A DNA stretch of 64,000 bases from Bacteroidaceae bacterium (GCA_017555845.1 JAFZFO010000055.1:35768-99767), one strand, 5' to 3'. Shown: positions 15,264-24,645, counted from the stretch's first letter. Numbers and translations: made by a program. The notes: a model not told the origin generated them from the letters alone.

Positions 15264-17135
15264 ATGGCTATAGACCTGCAGATAGAGAATATTTCAAAGA
15301 GTTTCGGTGACCTGGTGCTGTTCAATGACATATCGTTCACCGTGGAGGAGCGTCAGCGCATCGGACTCATTGCCCGCAACGGAAAGGGCAAGAGTACGCT
15401 GTTGAAGATAATAGCCGGCGAAGAACCGCTTGATGACGGAAAGATAACTTTGCGCGGTGGCGTCAGGGTAGGCTATCTTGAGCAGGAGCCCGATTTCAAC
15501 GGTGATCTCACTGTCATCGAGGCCTGTCTGCAACGCAATATTGAAAAGGCCGGTGTCATAGCACGTTATGAGGATGCGCTTGAACGTGGCGACCATGATG
15601 CGCTCCCCCGCTTGATGGAGGAGATGGACCGTCTTGAGGCTTGGGATTATGAGACACGCGCAAAGCAGGTGCTATCGAAACTGAAGATAGAGCGTTTCAA
15701 CCAACCGATAAAGGAACTTTCAGGCGGTCAAAAGAAACGTGTGGCATTGGCGTCGGTGCTCATTGATGAACCACAGCTGATGATTCTTGATGAGCCTACC
15801 AACCACCTTGATATGGAGATGGTGGAGTGGCTCGAGGAGTATCTCTCACGCCTTACCGGCAGTCTGCTCATGGTAACCCACGACCGCTATTTCCTTGACA
15901 ATGTCTGCAACGAGATAATTGAGATTGACGATAACCGTGTCTATCGCTACAAGGGCAACTACAGCCTTTTCCTGCAAAAGCGTGAGGAACGCCTGCAGAA
16001 CCTGGCTGCCGAAACGGCACGTGCGCGCAACCTGCTCCGCAAGGAACTCGACTGGATGCGTCGTCAGCCACAGGCGCGTGCCCACAAGGCGAAATACCGT
16101 ATTGATGCGTTCTATAAACTTGAGGAGAAGGCAGCTGCCATGCGCGATGACAGCAAGGTGTCGCTTGAGATAAAATCGCAGTACATCGGTAACAAGATTT
16201 TTGTCATGAAGGCTTTGTCAAAGGCTTTCGGCGACAAGGTTATTGCAAAGGACTTTTTCTACACCTTTGCGAGGTACGAGAAACTGGGTATTGTGGGCAA
16301 TAACGGTACCGGAAAGTCCACATTCATAAAGATGCTGCTTGGCCGTGTCGCTCCCGACAATGGAATCATTGAGGTGGGCGAGACTGTGAAGTGGGGTTAT
16401 TATAGTCAGGATGGTCTTGCATTCAATGAACAGATGAAGGTCATTGATGTTGTGAAGGATATCGCCGAGGTAATCCCCGTTGCCGGCAAGATGCTTACGG
16501 CATCGCAGTTCCTGCAACATTTCCTCTTTCCACCCGAAAAGCAGTATAGCTATGTCTACAAGCTCAGTGGCGGCGAGAAACGCCGCTTGTACCTGTGTAC
16601 CGTGCTTATGGCAAACCCTAACTTCCTTGTACTTGACGAGCCTACCAACGACCTTGACATTGAGACCTTGCAGGTGCTCGAGGAGTATCTGTGTGACTTC
16701 AAGGGGTGTGTGATAGTAGTGAGCCATGACCGTTATTTCATGGACAAGGTGGTTGACCACATCTTTGTGTTCAACGGCAATGGCGACATAAAGGACTTCC
16801 CCGGCAACTATACCGACTGGCGTGACTGGCGCGAGGAAGAGAGGGCTGCAGCAGCAAAGGCTGCCGCTGCAAAAGCAACAAAGGAGAGTGCTCCCAAGCA
16901 AGGATATCGTGCCGAGTCGAAACGCAAGCTGTCGTTCAAGGAACGTAAGGAGTATGAGAGCCTTGAGATGGAGATTATGGAACTTGAGGAGGAGAAGAGT
17001 GCAATTGAGCAGGAACTCTGTAGCGGCACGCTTGGAAATGATGAGCTGCTCGCAAAGTCAATGCGCATACAGGATGTAATAGCGCTCATTGATGAAAAGA
17101 CCATGCGCTGGCTTGAGCTCAGCGAATTCGCGTAA
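15264..17135 (+). CDS. ABC-F family ATPase (Uup/EttA-like)
   Basis: A soluble translation-associated ATPase, 623 aa, with two ABC domains and no membrane part. Seen: first domain Walker A GRNGKGKST (about 36-44), signature LSGGQKKRVALAS, Walker B MILDEPTNHLD; linker with the basic helical segment RKELDWMRRQPQARAHKAKYR (P-site tRNA-interaction motif region); second domain GNNGTGKST, LSGGEKRRLYL, LVLDEPTNDLD; and a C-terminal coiled coil (about 555-620) rich in Glu, Lys and Ala, as in Uup. Known: ABC-F proteins act on the ribosomal E site; some protect against antibiotics. The housekeeping Uup-type is most likely here. Confidence 0.92.
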   Translation: MAIDLQIENISKSFGDLVLFNDISFTVEERQRIGLIARNGKGKSTLLKIIAGEEPLDDGKITLRGGVRVGYLEQEPDFNGDLTVIEACLQRNIEKAGVIARYEDALERGDHDALPRLMEEMDRLEAWDYETRAKQVLSKLKIERFNQPIKELSGGQKKRVALASVLIDEPQLMILDEPTNHLDMEMVEWLEEYLSRLTGSLLMVTHDRYFLDNVCNEIIEIDDNRVYRYKGNYSLFLQKREERLQNLAAETARARNLLRKELDWMRRQPQARAHKAKYRIDAFYKLEEKAAAMRDDSKVSLEIKSQYIGNKIFVMKALSKAFGDKVIAKDFFYTFARYEKLGIVGNNGTGKSTFIKMLLGRVAPDNGIIEVGETVKWGYYSQDGLAFNEQMKVIDVVKDIAEVIPVAGKMLTASQFLQHFLFPPEKQYSYVYKLSGGEKRRLYLCTVLMANPNFLVLDEPTNDLDIETLQVLEEYLCDFKGCVIVVSHDRYFMDKVVDHIFVFNGNGDIKDFPGNYTDWRDWREEERAAAAKAAAAKATKESAPKQGYRAESKRKLSFKERKEYESLEMEIMELEEEKSAIEQELCSGTLGNDELLAKSMRIQDVIALIDEKTMRWLELSEFA

Positions 17136-17140
17136 CAAGC

Positions 17141-17168
17141 TGAAAAGTGAAAACGGAAAGGTGAAAGC
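17141..17168 (+). repeat. GGTTAAAGG-type repeat, site 3
   Basis: A purine-rich run of GTGAAAACGGAAAGGTGAAAG units immediately after the ABC-F stop. It is a single arm, as at site 1. Confidence 0.5.
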
Positions 17169-17232
17169 TGCGATAGGTATACAAACTTTTTCCTGTTTGC
17201 AATAACTTGCGCTTTTTTGCGTTATATCATAA

Positions 17233-17934
17233 ATGAAAAGAGTCTTAACATACATATTGTTACTGTTGTTGCCGCTGTGTGCGGTGGCGCAGGAACGTAA
17301 GGTGCAGAACAAACCGTATATCGATTTCCGTCGTCTGCACTATGGCTTTTTTATAGGTTTCCATGCGCAGGATATGGAGTTCGCGAACAATGGTTTTGTA
17401 ACCGAGAATGGCGAGACATGGTATGCCGATATCGCAAACTATAATCCGGGTTTCAGTGTAGGCGTACTTGCCGATTTGAGGTTGAATACATATCTCTCCA
17501 TGCGCGCAATACCTACAATGCACTTTGGGCAGAATACCGTTTATTTCCGTGAACAGAACAGTGGCGAAACATCAAAACAGTCGTTGAAAACGACATATAT
17601 TGCAGTGCCGGTGCATGTGAAGTTTGCGGCAGAACGTTTCAACAACTATCGCCCCTATGTGGTAACCGGTGTCAGTCCAATGTGGAACCTGACCGTGAAG
17701 AAACAACAGCAACTCCTGCTCAAGAAATTCGATTTCATGATTGAGGTGGGTGCCGGTTGCGACTTCTATCTCCCGTTCTTCAAGTTGATTCCTGAATTGA
17801 AGTTCTCTTTCAGTCCGTTGAGCGTCCTGAACAAGCAACGTAACGACTTGCTCGATGCCAACTATATGAAATTCACAGAGTCGGTAGAAGCGGTTACGAG
17901 CAAGATGATTACCTTGTCACTTTATTTCGAATAA
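17233..17934 (+). CDS. PorT-like outer-membrane beta-barrel protein
   Basis: 233 aa. Seen: signal peptide 1-19 (ending AVAQ), then alternating strands consistent with an eight-strand barrel: FRRLHYGFFIGFHAQDMEF, SVGVLADLRLNTYLSMRAIPT, TTYIAVPVHVKFAAER, RPYVVTGVSPMWNL, KKFDFMIEVGAGCDFYLPFFKLIPELKFS. The final residue is Phe-Glu rather than a bare Phe. Known: PorT family members are barrels, one of them part of the type IX secretion machinery in Porphyromonas; most Bacteroidales copies are of unknown role. It is monocistronic. Confidence 0.85.
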   Translation: MKRVLTYILLLLLPLCAVAQERKVQNKPYIDFRRLHYGFFIGFHAQDMEFANNGFVTENGETWYADIANYNPGFSVGVLADLRLNTYLSMRAIPTMHFGQNTVYFREQNSGETSKQSLKTTYIAVPVHVKFAAERFNNYRPYVVTGVSPMWNLTVKKQQQLLLKKFDFMIEVGAGCDFYLPFFKLIPELKFSFSPLSVLNKQRNDLLDANYMKFTESVEAVTSKMITLSLYFE

Positions 17935-17947
17935 ATTGTAGTCTTGC

Positions 17948-18033
17948 TGTCATTCCCGGTATCGCGGGCTTTGAGATTTTTGACTTTAGCCCCTGCGGGC
18001 GTCGACCGTTGGTTCACTTCGTTCAAAATGACA
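17948..18033. repeat. TGTCATT...AATGACA dispersed intergenic element, copy A
   Basis: Outer arms TGTCATT and AATGACA enclose 'GTTCACTTCGTTC', a reverse-complement form of the 'GAACG(A)AGTGAA' core seen in copy B. It also contains a CCCG...CGGG hairpin. It lies 13 nt after the PorT-like gene and 22 nt before the next start. Confidence 0.7.
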
Positions 18034-18055
18034 AAATACAGATATTTTATAACTT

Positions 18056-18682
18056 ATGGATGGTATGCGTAAAATGATGTATGTCCACGGCTTTGCATCG
18101 TCGGGCAGTTCGGGTACGGTCATGAATCTGCGCCGCAGCCTTCCGGGGTGGCGTGTCATTGCTCCCGACCTGCCGGTTGATCCTTTTGAGGCGTTGGAGC
18201 TGTTACGCACCATCGTAAAGGAGGAGAATCCTGAGATTGTGGTAGGTACATCCATGGGAGGCATGTATACCCAGCAATTGTGGGGTGTGCCACGCATTGT
18301 GGTAAACCCATCGTTCGAGATGTCACGTTCCCTGCTCTTCGGCAAGATGGGCCGCAACAAATATATGTCAAAGCGCAAGGATGGCGCAACGGAATTCCGT
18401 ATAGATAAGGCTGTTGTCGAGCGCTTCAAGGAGATGGAGAAACATCAGTTCGACGGTATTAATGAAGATGAGAAACAGCTTGTCATGGGCCTTTTTGGAG
18501 ACAAGGATCCCGTTGTGCATTTCTATCCTTTGATGGCTGAACTCTATGGTGAGGAACGTTGCCGTTGGTTCAATGGCGAACATCGCCTCAATGACAAGGT
18601 GGTTGACAAGGTGCTGTTGCCGCTTATAAAAGAAATGGTAGCAAGTGATGTGAAAGGTGAATGGTTAAAGGTAAAAGGTTAA
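18056..18682 (+). CDS. YqiA/YcfP-like alpha/beta-hydrolase
   Basis: A small cytosolic esterase-like hydrolase, 208 aa. Seen: YVHGFASSGSSGT (oxyanion region, about 9-21), nucleophile elbow GTSMGGMY with Ser at about 65, the acid-bearing turn GLFGDKDPVV, and catalytic His in FNGEHRLND. This is the layout of the UPF0227/YqiA family. The last ten codons (residues VKGEWLKVKG) and the TAA are encoded inside repeat site 4, so the natural C terminus probably once ended near residue 198. The substrate is unknown. Confidence 0.85.
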   Translation: MDGMRKMMYVHGFASSGSSGTVMNLRRSLPGWRVIAPDLPVDPFEALELLRTIVKEENPEIVVGTSMGGMYTQQLWGVPRIVVNPSFEMSRSLLFGKMGRNKYMSKRKDGATEFRIDKAVVERFKEMEKHQFDGINEDEKQLVMGLFGDKDPVVHFYPLMAELYGEERCRWFNGEHRLNDKVVDKVLLPLIKEMVASDVKGEWLKVKG

Positions 18683-18711
18683 AGACGAACTTTGGCTTTT
18701 ACCTTTTAACA
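18648..18711. repeat. GGTTAAAGG-type repeat, site 4, long hairpin overlapping a gene end
   Basis: GTTAAAGGTAAAAGGTTAAAG (18664-18684) pairs with CTTTGGCTTTTACCTTTTAAC (18690-18710) along about 18 bp with one bulge. The 5' arm supplies the last codons and stop of the hydrolase gene. It is likely to act as the terminator. Confidence 0.7.
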
Positions 18712-18742
18712 TTCTGTAAGCGGGTATTTCCTTTATTTTTGC

Positions 18743-18750
18743 TATCTTCG
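18743..18750 (+). promoter_or_regulatory. -7 box of the TonB-receptor operon
   Basis: TATCTTCG lies 20 nt before the TTG start codon at 18771, leaving a leader of only about 14 nt. Confidence 0.6.
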
Positions 18751-18770
18751 CGTTCTATTACTGAACAACG

Positions 18771-20975
18771 TTGAATCTTTTATTCTCCATACTCGCACTG
18801 TTGCTTTCACCGATTGAACCTGTCGATTCGGTGTTGCCGTCTATTGACATTGTCTCATCGGTAAAGATTTCCGATGACGATGCGGGCGAGTATTCATCGA
18901 CCTCGTTGCGACGTGTCGATCTGGAGAACCGTCATATAACATCGGTAAAGGAACTCTCTGCCCTTGCCCCCAATTTCTATCAGCCCGACTATGGTTCGCG
19001 TATGACCTCATCAATGTATGTGCGTGGCTTCGGCTCGCGCATTGACCAGCCTGTGGTTGGAATGAACATTGATGGAGTGCCTGTGATGAACAAGAACAGC
19101 TATGACTTTGAGTTGTTTGACATTGACCGTGTGCAGGTGATGCGTGGAGCGCAGGGATTGCTCTTTGGACGCAATACCTCGGGTGGCGCAATAAATCTGT
19201 ATACAATGTCGCCGCTCGATTTTCAGGGAAAACGCTTGACGCTTGAGTATGGTACAGCCAATAATGTGCGCCTGAAGGCATCGCACTATGCCAAGGCAAG
19301 TGAGTCCTTCGGGTGGTCTGTTGGTGTGATGTACAACCACAGCGATGGCTACTTCAGGAACTATGAGCTTGGCAAGAACTGTGATGGTGGCGACAATGCT
19401 GCATTGCGATTGCGTACGCAGTGGTTGCCGGGCGAGAACTGGAGTGTTGACAATACCTTTTCTGCAGGCTATGTGAGCGAGGGCGGTTGGGCTTATGGCC
19501 ATTACAACCCTGTTACCGATGAACTGGCGCCCGTAGCGTACAATGACGAGTGTTCGTACAAACGCTTCAATATTTCAGATGGTCTTGTCGTGAAGCGCTA
19601 TTTCGACAACATGACCGTTTCTTCGACTACCGGTTATCAATATGTCGATGACCGTATGGAGCTCGACAACGACTTTCTGCCACTCGACTATTTTTCTATG
19701 GGACAGTACCAGAAAGAACACTCGTTGACACAGGAGTTTGTCATTAAGGCCGAGGATTTGGGCGCATTCAATCTGCTGGGTGGTCTTTTCGGTTTCTTTA
19801 AACATAACAATATGTCAGCTCCGGTGCATTTCAAGCAGTACGGAATTGACAATCTGATATTGAAAAACGCCAATGATGAGTATTATTATCATCTTGTGGG
19901 CGACAGGGAGTTGTCGTTCGAAGAGGATAATTTTGTCATTGCCGATGATTTCGTTATTCCTGCATTCGGCATGGCTGCATTTTTACAGGGAGGGGTATCT
20001 TTCGGCGGTCTCGATGTCAAGGCCGGCTTGCGTGTGGACTATGAATACTCATCAATGAGCTACGACAGCCGCGCGACAGTGCACTACAGTACCTACCGTG
20101 ATTTACGTGACAGCAATGAACTCAACGCTGTCTTCAAGGGTCGTAGGGCGGTGGATGCACTTGAACTGTTGCCGAGCCTTTCGGTCTCGTATGGCGGCGG
20201 TTGGGGTAATGTCTACGCGTCGGCGCGCAAGGGATTCAAGGCGGGTGGTTTCAATACCCAACTGTTCTCCGATATTCTGCAGCAGAAGATGATGGGCGAG
20301 CTTGTGGGCAATGACCAGAATGTGGATGCGTCGTCAACGGTGTATCATCCCGAGGAGAACTGGACCTATGAACTTGGTACGCACCTCTTACCGCTTGAAA
20401 GTGGAGATCTTGATGTCTCGGCAGCGCTGTTCTATATCGATTGCCGCAACCAGCAACTTACGGTCTTCCCGCAGGGAATGGGAACGGGACGCATGATGTC
20501 GAATGCCGGGCGCTCGTTCAGCACCGGTGTTGAACTTGGTGCACGTTATGTCGTGGGGCCGGTGACAATTGATGCCGCTTTTGGATATGCATATGCAAAG
20601 TTCCTTGAATACAACCGTGGCGATGTCGACCTCGCAGGCAAGTTCCTGCCTTATGCTCCGCGCGAGACAATGTCGGCGAATATTGCCTACCGCATCCCGG
20701 TGCCAAGCAGTTTTGCCAATATATTTGTGCTGAATGTGGGTTGGAATGGCGTTGGTCGCATATATTGGAACGAGGAGAATACATTGTCGCAACCGTTCTA
20801 TAACCTTTTTTCTGCTTCGCTTGTGTGGGAAAAGGGGCATTGGGGTGCGTCGTTGTGGGGCAAGAACCTGCTGAATGAAAAATACAATACATTCTATTTC
20901 CGCTCAATCGGCAACGATTTCTTTGCCCAAGGCAAGCCGTTGTATGTTGGAGTCTCATTTCATATAAACCTGTAG
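18771..20975 (+). CDS. TonB-dependent outer-membrane receptor
   Basis: 734 aa, vitamin/siderophore-receptor size rather than SusC size. Seen: a short leader (NLLFSILALLLSP), an N-terminal plug about 25-150 with VRGFGSRIDQPVVGMNIDGVPV and VQVMRGAQGLLFGRNTSGGAINL, then a 22-strand barrel ending VGVSFHINL. There is no carboxypeptidase-like N-terminal extension. No ATG precedes the plug: the only in-frame start between the -7 box and the signal-like segment is TTG 18771. A calycin-like lipoprotein follows after 5 nt and is probably its partner. The ligand is unknown. Confidence 0.85.
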   Translation: MNLLFSILALLLSPIEPVDSVLPSIDIVSSVKISDDDAGEYSSTSLRRVDLENRHITSVKELSALAPNFYQPDYGSRMTSSMYVRGFGSRIDQPVVGMNIDGVPVMNKNSYDFELFDIDRVQVMRGAQGLLFGRNTSGGAINLYTMSPLDFQGKRLTLEYGTANNVRLKASHYAKASESFGWSVGVMYNHSDGYFRNYELGKNCDGGDNAALRLRTQWLPGENWSVDNTFSAGYVSEGGWAYGHYNPVTDELAPVAYNDECSYKRFNISDGLVVKRYFDNMTVSSTTGYQYVDDRMELDNDFLPLDYFSMGQYQKEHSLTQEFVIKAEDLGAFNLLGGLFGFFKHNNMSAPVHFKQYGIDNLILKNANDEYYYHLVGDRELSFEEDNFVIADDFVIPAFGMAAFLQGGVSFGGLDVKAGLRVDYEYSSMSYDSRATVHYSTYRDLRDSNELNAVFKGRRAVDALELLPSLSVSYGGGWGNVYASARKGFKAGGFNTQLFSDILQQKMMGELVGNDQNVDASSTVYHPEENWTYELGTHLLPLESGDLDVSAALFYIDCRNQQLTVFPQGMGTGRMMSNAGRSFSTGVELGARYVVGPVTIDAAFGYAYAKFLEYNRGDVDLAGKFLPYAPRETMSANIAYRIPVPSSFANIFVLNVGWNGVGRIYWNEENTLSQPFYNLFSASLVWEKGHWGASLWGKNLLNEKYNTFYFRSIGNDFFAQGKPLYVGVSFHINL

Positions 20976-20980
20976 TAACA

Positions 20981-21436
20981 ATGAAAAAGATAATATTATC
21001 ACTATTTTTGTCGGTGGCATTGGTCTCGTGCGTGGATAACGGAACAACCTTTCCCGAAGATACTGATGGCGTATACTATGGTAACCTCACTGTCGGCGAT
21101 TATACCGAAAGGGTAGGTATATCGGTAACCGAGACGTCAGACACCACAGTTGATGTGTTCTTCGATAATGTCAAGTTTGCCAAGGCCATGCCTCTGCGCA
21201 TTGACATAACAGTGAAGGACGTGCCTTGTATAAAGGCCAATGGCGTCATTGCCTTTTCGGCAACCGATGTCGACCCCTATATGAACAAAGAGAAGGAGCC
21301 GCAGCCCGAGTATCGTTTTGCCGAGATTGCGGGTGCTGTTGAGGGTAATGAACTTGTTCTCGAGGCCAGAATGTCCGATGACCTGAAAGAGTCGCGTGCC
21401 GGCAAGAGATTCAGTTTTAAAGGAACTTGTAATTGA
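20981..21436 (+). CDS. Calycin-like lipoprotein
   Basis: 151 aa. Seen: signal peptide with lipobox LVSC (Cys17), then a beta-rich domain: DGVYYGNLTVGDYTERVGISVT, DTTVDVFFDNVKFAKAMP, and ending KRFSFKGTCN. This fits the Bacteroidales calycin-like domain, a small lipocalin-type barrel found on surface or periplasmic lipoproteins. It is 5 nt behind the TonB receptor, suggesting a ligand-binding partner; that role is inferred. Confidence 0.75.
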   Translation: MKKIILSLFLSVALVSCVDNGTTFPEDTDGVYYGNLTVGDYTERVGISVTETSDTTVDVFFDNVKFAKAMPLRIDITVKDVPCIKANGVIAFSATDVDPYMNKEKEPQPEYRFAEIAGAVEGNELVLEARMSDDLKESRAGKRFSFKGTCN

Positions 21437-21450
21437 TAAAAACCATAATT

Positions 21451-23106
21451 ATGAAAAGACTTGTTTTGGCTGTCGTTGCAATGGCTTTCAGCCTTGGTGC
21501 AATGGCTCAGATGAAAGCCCGTTGGGGCAGCATTGATGTACGTTATCCTGTGGATTGTGCAACCCCGGTGGGTACCGAGGCTGTGAACAATGCTGTTGCA
21601 TGGCGTGGCGAACGCGTGAACCTGCAGCTTGTTGTGGAGAACGGCGCGAAGGAGTGTGCCGTAGAGTATAGATTCAGCGATCTCAAATGTGGCAAGAGTG
21701 TCATTCCTGCGGCAAATGTGGTGGGAGGCTTCGTACAGCCTGTCCTCACCGACAAGTTCACAGGATGTGGCCGTCACGAGGTTGACGCATATGGCGAGGT
21801 GCCCGTTGCCGACCGCATAACCGCAACCAATCCCACAATGCTTGATGCCGGTACACGCCGTGGCCTGTGGCTGACAGTGCAGGTTCCACAGGATGTGAAG
21901 TCCGGAACTTACAAGGGAACTGTCGAACTTGTATGCAATGGCAAGAAAACAAGATATAGCTACTCGATTAAGGTTCTTGACCGTATATTGCCTGCGCCAA
22001 AGGAGTGGGCATTCCACCTCGACCTTTGGCAGAATCCATATGCCATTGCACGCGTACACAATGTGGAGTTGTGGAGCAATGAGCATTTTGAGGTACTGCG
22101 TCCTTATATGTTGAAACTTGCTTCGGCAGGTCAGAAGGCTATCACTGCAACACTCATTGACCGCCCTTGGGACGGACAGACATATGACCCCTTCGGCAGC
22201 ATGGTAACATGGGTGAAGAAGGCCGACGGTACATGGTGGTATGACTTCACAATCTTTGACCGTTGGGTCGAGTTTATGATGTCATGTGGTATTGACAAGG
22301 AAATTACCTGCTTCTCAATGATTCCTTGGAAGTTGTCGTTCCGTTATTACGACCAGGCTACCCACTCGCACAAGTATATCAACTGCGCTCCCGGTGAGGA
22401 GGCTTATACCCAGTTCTGGGGCGGAATGTTGAGCGCTTTCTCGGCTCACTTGAAGGAGAAGGGATGGTTCGACAAGACTTTCATCTCAATGGATGAGCGC
22501 AGCTTGCAGCAGATGCAGGCCGCCATCAAGGTCATCAAGGAGTATGCTCCGGGAATGAAGATTTCAATGGCCGGTAACTATCATCCCGAGATTGAAGCCG
22601 ACATATACGACTATTGTCTCGATATCTTTGCATATGGCGCATATACACCAGAACTCCTGGCTACACGCCGTGCACAGGGCAAGGTGTCTACCTACTATAC
22701 CTGTTGCAGTGCCGAGTATCCAAACCTCTTTACATTCTCGGATCCTGCCGATGCTGCTTTCATTGCCCTTGAGGCTCTCGCAAAAGACCTCGACGGTTAT
22801 CTGCGCTGGGCATACAACAGCTGGACTGTAACTCCCGAGGAGGATTCGCGCTTCACTGCATGGCCTGCCGGTGACACATATGTCATCTATCCGTTCAGCG
22901 TAAGTTCAATCCGTTGGGAGCGTCTTGTGCAGGGTATACAGTTGTTCGAGAAGTATAAGATATTGCTTGCCGAGGCAACGGCTGCGGGTAATGAGGCACG
23001 CGTTGCAGAGCTTGAGGAACTGTTGCGCAGTGTAGATATAAAGAAGATTTCAACCGACAGCGAGGCTATTGTAAACGGCTTCGGCGCTGTATTGAATGCA
23101 ATGTAA
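21451..23106 (+). CDS. GH123-like glycoside hydrolase (DUF4091 catalytic domain)
   Basis: A secreted enzyme of 551 aa. Seen: signal peptide 1-20 (ending AMAQ), an N-terminal beta-sandwich about 25-190 (with GLWLTVQVPQDVKSGTYKG), then a (beta/alpha)8 domain with ISMDERSLQQM; the adjacent Asp348-Glu349 corresponds to the D-E pair of GH123 N-acetyl-beta-galactosaminidases, which use substrate-assisted catalysis. WAYNSWTVTPEEDSRFTAWPAGDTYVIYP fits the family C-terminal part. Start: ATG 21451 was chosen over TTG 21433. Known: GH123 removes GalNAc from glycosphingolipids and mucin-type chains. Exact specificity is inferred. Confidence 0.85.
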   Translation: MKRLVLAVVAMAFSLGAMAQMKARWGSIDVRYPVDCATPVGTEAVNNAVAWRGERVNLQLVVENGAKECAVEYRFSDLKCGKSVIPAANVVGGFVQPVLTDKFTGCGRHEVDAYGEVPVADRITATNPTMLDAGTRRGLWLTVQVPQDVKSGTYKGTVELVCNGKKTRYSYSIKVLDRILPAPKEWAFHLDLWQNPYAIARVHNVELWSNEHFEVLRPYMLKLASAGQKAITATLIDRPWDGQTYDPFGSMVTWVKKADGTWWYDFTIFDRWVEFMMSCGIDKEITCFSMIPWKLSFRYYDQATHSHKYINCAPGEEAYTQFWGGMLSAFSAHLKEKGWFDKTFISMDERSLQQMQAAIKVIKEYAPGMKISMAGNYHPEIEADIYDYCLDIFAYGAYTPELLATRRAQGKVSTYYTCCSAEYPNLFTFSDPADAAFIALEALAKDLDGYLRWAYNSWTVTPEEDSRFTAWPAGDTYVIYPFSVSSIRWERLVQGIQLFEKYKILLAEATAAGNEARVAELEELLRSVDIKKISTDSEAIVNGFGAVLNAM

Positions 23107-23116
23107 TCATTTGAAA

Positions 23117-23998
23117 ATGAGAAACGGACTATTGGGTTTGCTGATGCTATTGCTCTGCTTCATCTCTGCCGCAGAAGCAAAGGTGTACAAGGTTGAGGAT
23201 GTACCGATGGTGCATCTTGCCGACCGTACCCGCTATGTGAGCAATCCTGACGGGATACTCTCAGCCTCTTCTGTCGCTGCAATCGACAGCATGCTGTATG
23301 CACTTGAGGAGAGTACAGGCATCCAGGTGCTTGTAGCTGTTCTTGGAAACATCGATGGTGGCGACTGTTTTGACTTTGCCTATCGTTTGGGAAAGGAGAA
23401 CGGAGTGGGGCAGAAAGAGAGTGACAATGGTCTTGTGGTACTGCTTTCCACCGGTGAGCGTTGTGTGCAGTTCGCTACGGGATATGGACTCGAGGGTGTG
23501 ATGCCCGATGCCATATGCAAACGCATACAGCAGCAATATATGGTGGAACATTTTGCCGGTGGCGATTGGGATACGGGAATGGTGGCCGGAATGCGTGCTG
23601 TATGCGGAGCCCTGGATGGGACAATGGAACTGCCTGCCGAGGAAGATGACCTTCTTGCCATGATACTTGCTATGGCGTTTGTATCTGGCGGTATCATGTT
23701 GATTGCCTTTATCGTGTGGTATTTTAACCGCTGTCCAAAGTGTGGCAAGCGCAATATACAACGCGCTGATTCGCAGACCATAAGGGATGCGAATGGTTAT
23801 GCCATACTGGAGACCACATACGTCTGCAAGCATTGCGGGCACCGGTTCAAAAAGTACAGCAATACCATAAACAATAATGGTCGTGGCCCGCGCGGCGGAG
23901 TGATTATAGGTGGCGGTGGCTTTGGCCGTGGTGGTGGCTTCGGTGGCAGTTTTGGCGGCGGAAGCTTTGGTGGCGGTGGTGCCGGTAGCCGTTTTTAA
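23117..23998 (+). CDS. TPM-domain membrane protein
   Basis: 293 aa. Seen: signal peptide (ISAAEAK), TPM domain about 25-165 with VSNPDGILSASSVAAIDSML and GIQVLVAVLGNIDG, one transmembrane helix about 185-207, then a zinc-ribbon-like CPKCGKRN ... CKHCGHRFKK, and a Gly-rich tail ending GGGGAGSRF. Known: TPM proteins have weak phosphatase activity or act in photosystem repair in plants; in bacteria they are often next to LemA, as here (LemA follows after 28 nt). The two probably form an envelope complex of unresolved function. Confidence 0.85.
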   Translation: MRNGLLGLLMLLLCFISAAEAKVYKVEDVPMVHLADRTRYVSNPDGILSASSVAAIDSMLYALEESTGIQVLVAVLGNIDGGDCFDFAYRLGKENGVGQKESDNGLVVLLSTGERCVQFATGYGLEGVMPDAICKRIQQQYMVEHFAGGDWDTGMVAGMRAVCGALDGTMELPAEEDDLLAMILAMAFVSGGIMLIAFIVWYFNRCPKCGKRNIQRADSQTIRDANGYAILETTYVCKHCGHRFKKYSNTINNNGRGPRGGVIIGGGGFGRGGGFGGSFGGGSFGGGGAGSRF

Positions 23999-24026
23999 AA
24001 ATATGGACAAATAAAAAACTTGGAAT

Positions 24027-24608
24027 ATGAAAAAGTCAACAATTATTGTTTTAGTAGTTATTGCAGCAGTCGCTCTTTGGGGCATAACAGGATATAATGG
24101 ACTTGTGAAAGCCGATGAGGCTGTGAACACAGCATGGAGCAATGTCGAGAACCAGTATCAGCGTCGTGCCGATCTTATCCCCAACCTTGTGAACACTGTC
24201 AAGGGTTATGCTGCGCACGAGAAGGAGACTCTTGATGCGGTAGTCGCGGCCCGCGCACGTGCGACACAGGTAACTGTGGATGCCGAGAGCATGACTCCCG
24301 AAATGTTGCAGGAGTACCAGAAGAGTCAGAGTGAGGTGGGTGCAGCACTTGGCCGCTTGCTTGCCGTTGCCGAGGCATACCCCGACCTCAAGGCAAACAC
24401 CAATTTCCTTGAGTTGCAGGCTCAGCTCGAGGGTACCGAGAACCGCATAAGTGTTGAGCGCCGAAACTTCAATGAAGTGGCAAAAAGCTACAATACTTCA
24501 ATACGTACATTCCCACGCAACATACTTGCAGGGCTGTTCGGCTTTGAAAAGCGCCCCTATTTCGAGGCGCAGGAGGGTGTAGAGAATGTACCAGTAGTGC
24601 AGTTCTGA
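24027..24608 (+). CDS. LemA family protein
   Basis: 193 aa. Seen: N-terminal membrane anchor (about 4-24), then the LemA core YNGLVKADEAVNTAWSNVENQYQRRADLIPNL and LLAVAEAYPDLKANTNFLELQAQLEGTENRISVERRNFN, a long antiparallel helical bundle. Known: LemA proteins are membrane-anchored helical proteins of unknown function that co-occur with TPM-domain proteins. The neighbour order TPM-LemA supports the call. Confidence 0.94.
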   Translation: MKKSTIIVLVVIAAVALWGITGYNGLVKADEAVNTAWSNVENQYQRRADLIPNLVNTVKGYAAHEKETLDAVVAARARATQVTVDAESMTPEMLQEYQKSQSEVGAALGRLLAVAEAYPDLKANTNFLELQAQLEGTENRISVERRNFNEVAKSYNTSIRTFPRNILAGLFGFEKRPYFEAQEGVENVPVVQF

Positions 24609-24645
24609 CAGGTGTGTACAAGTAATATGTAATGATTCCGTAACA

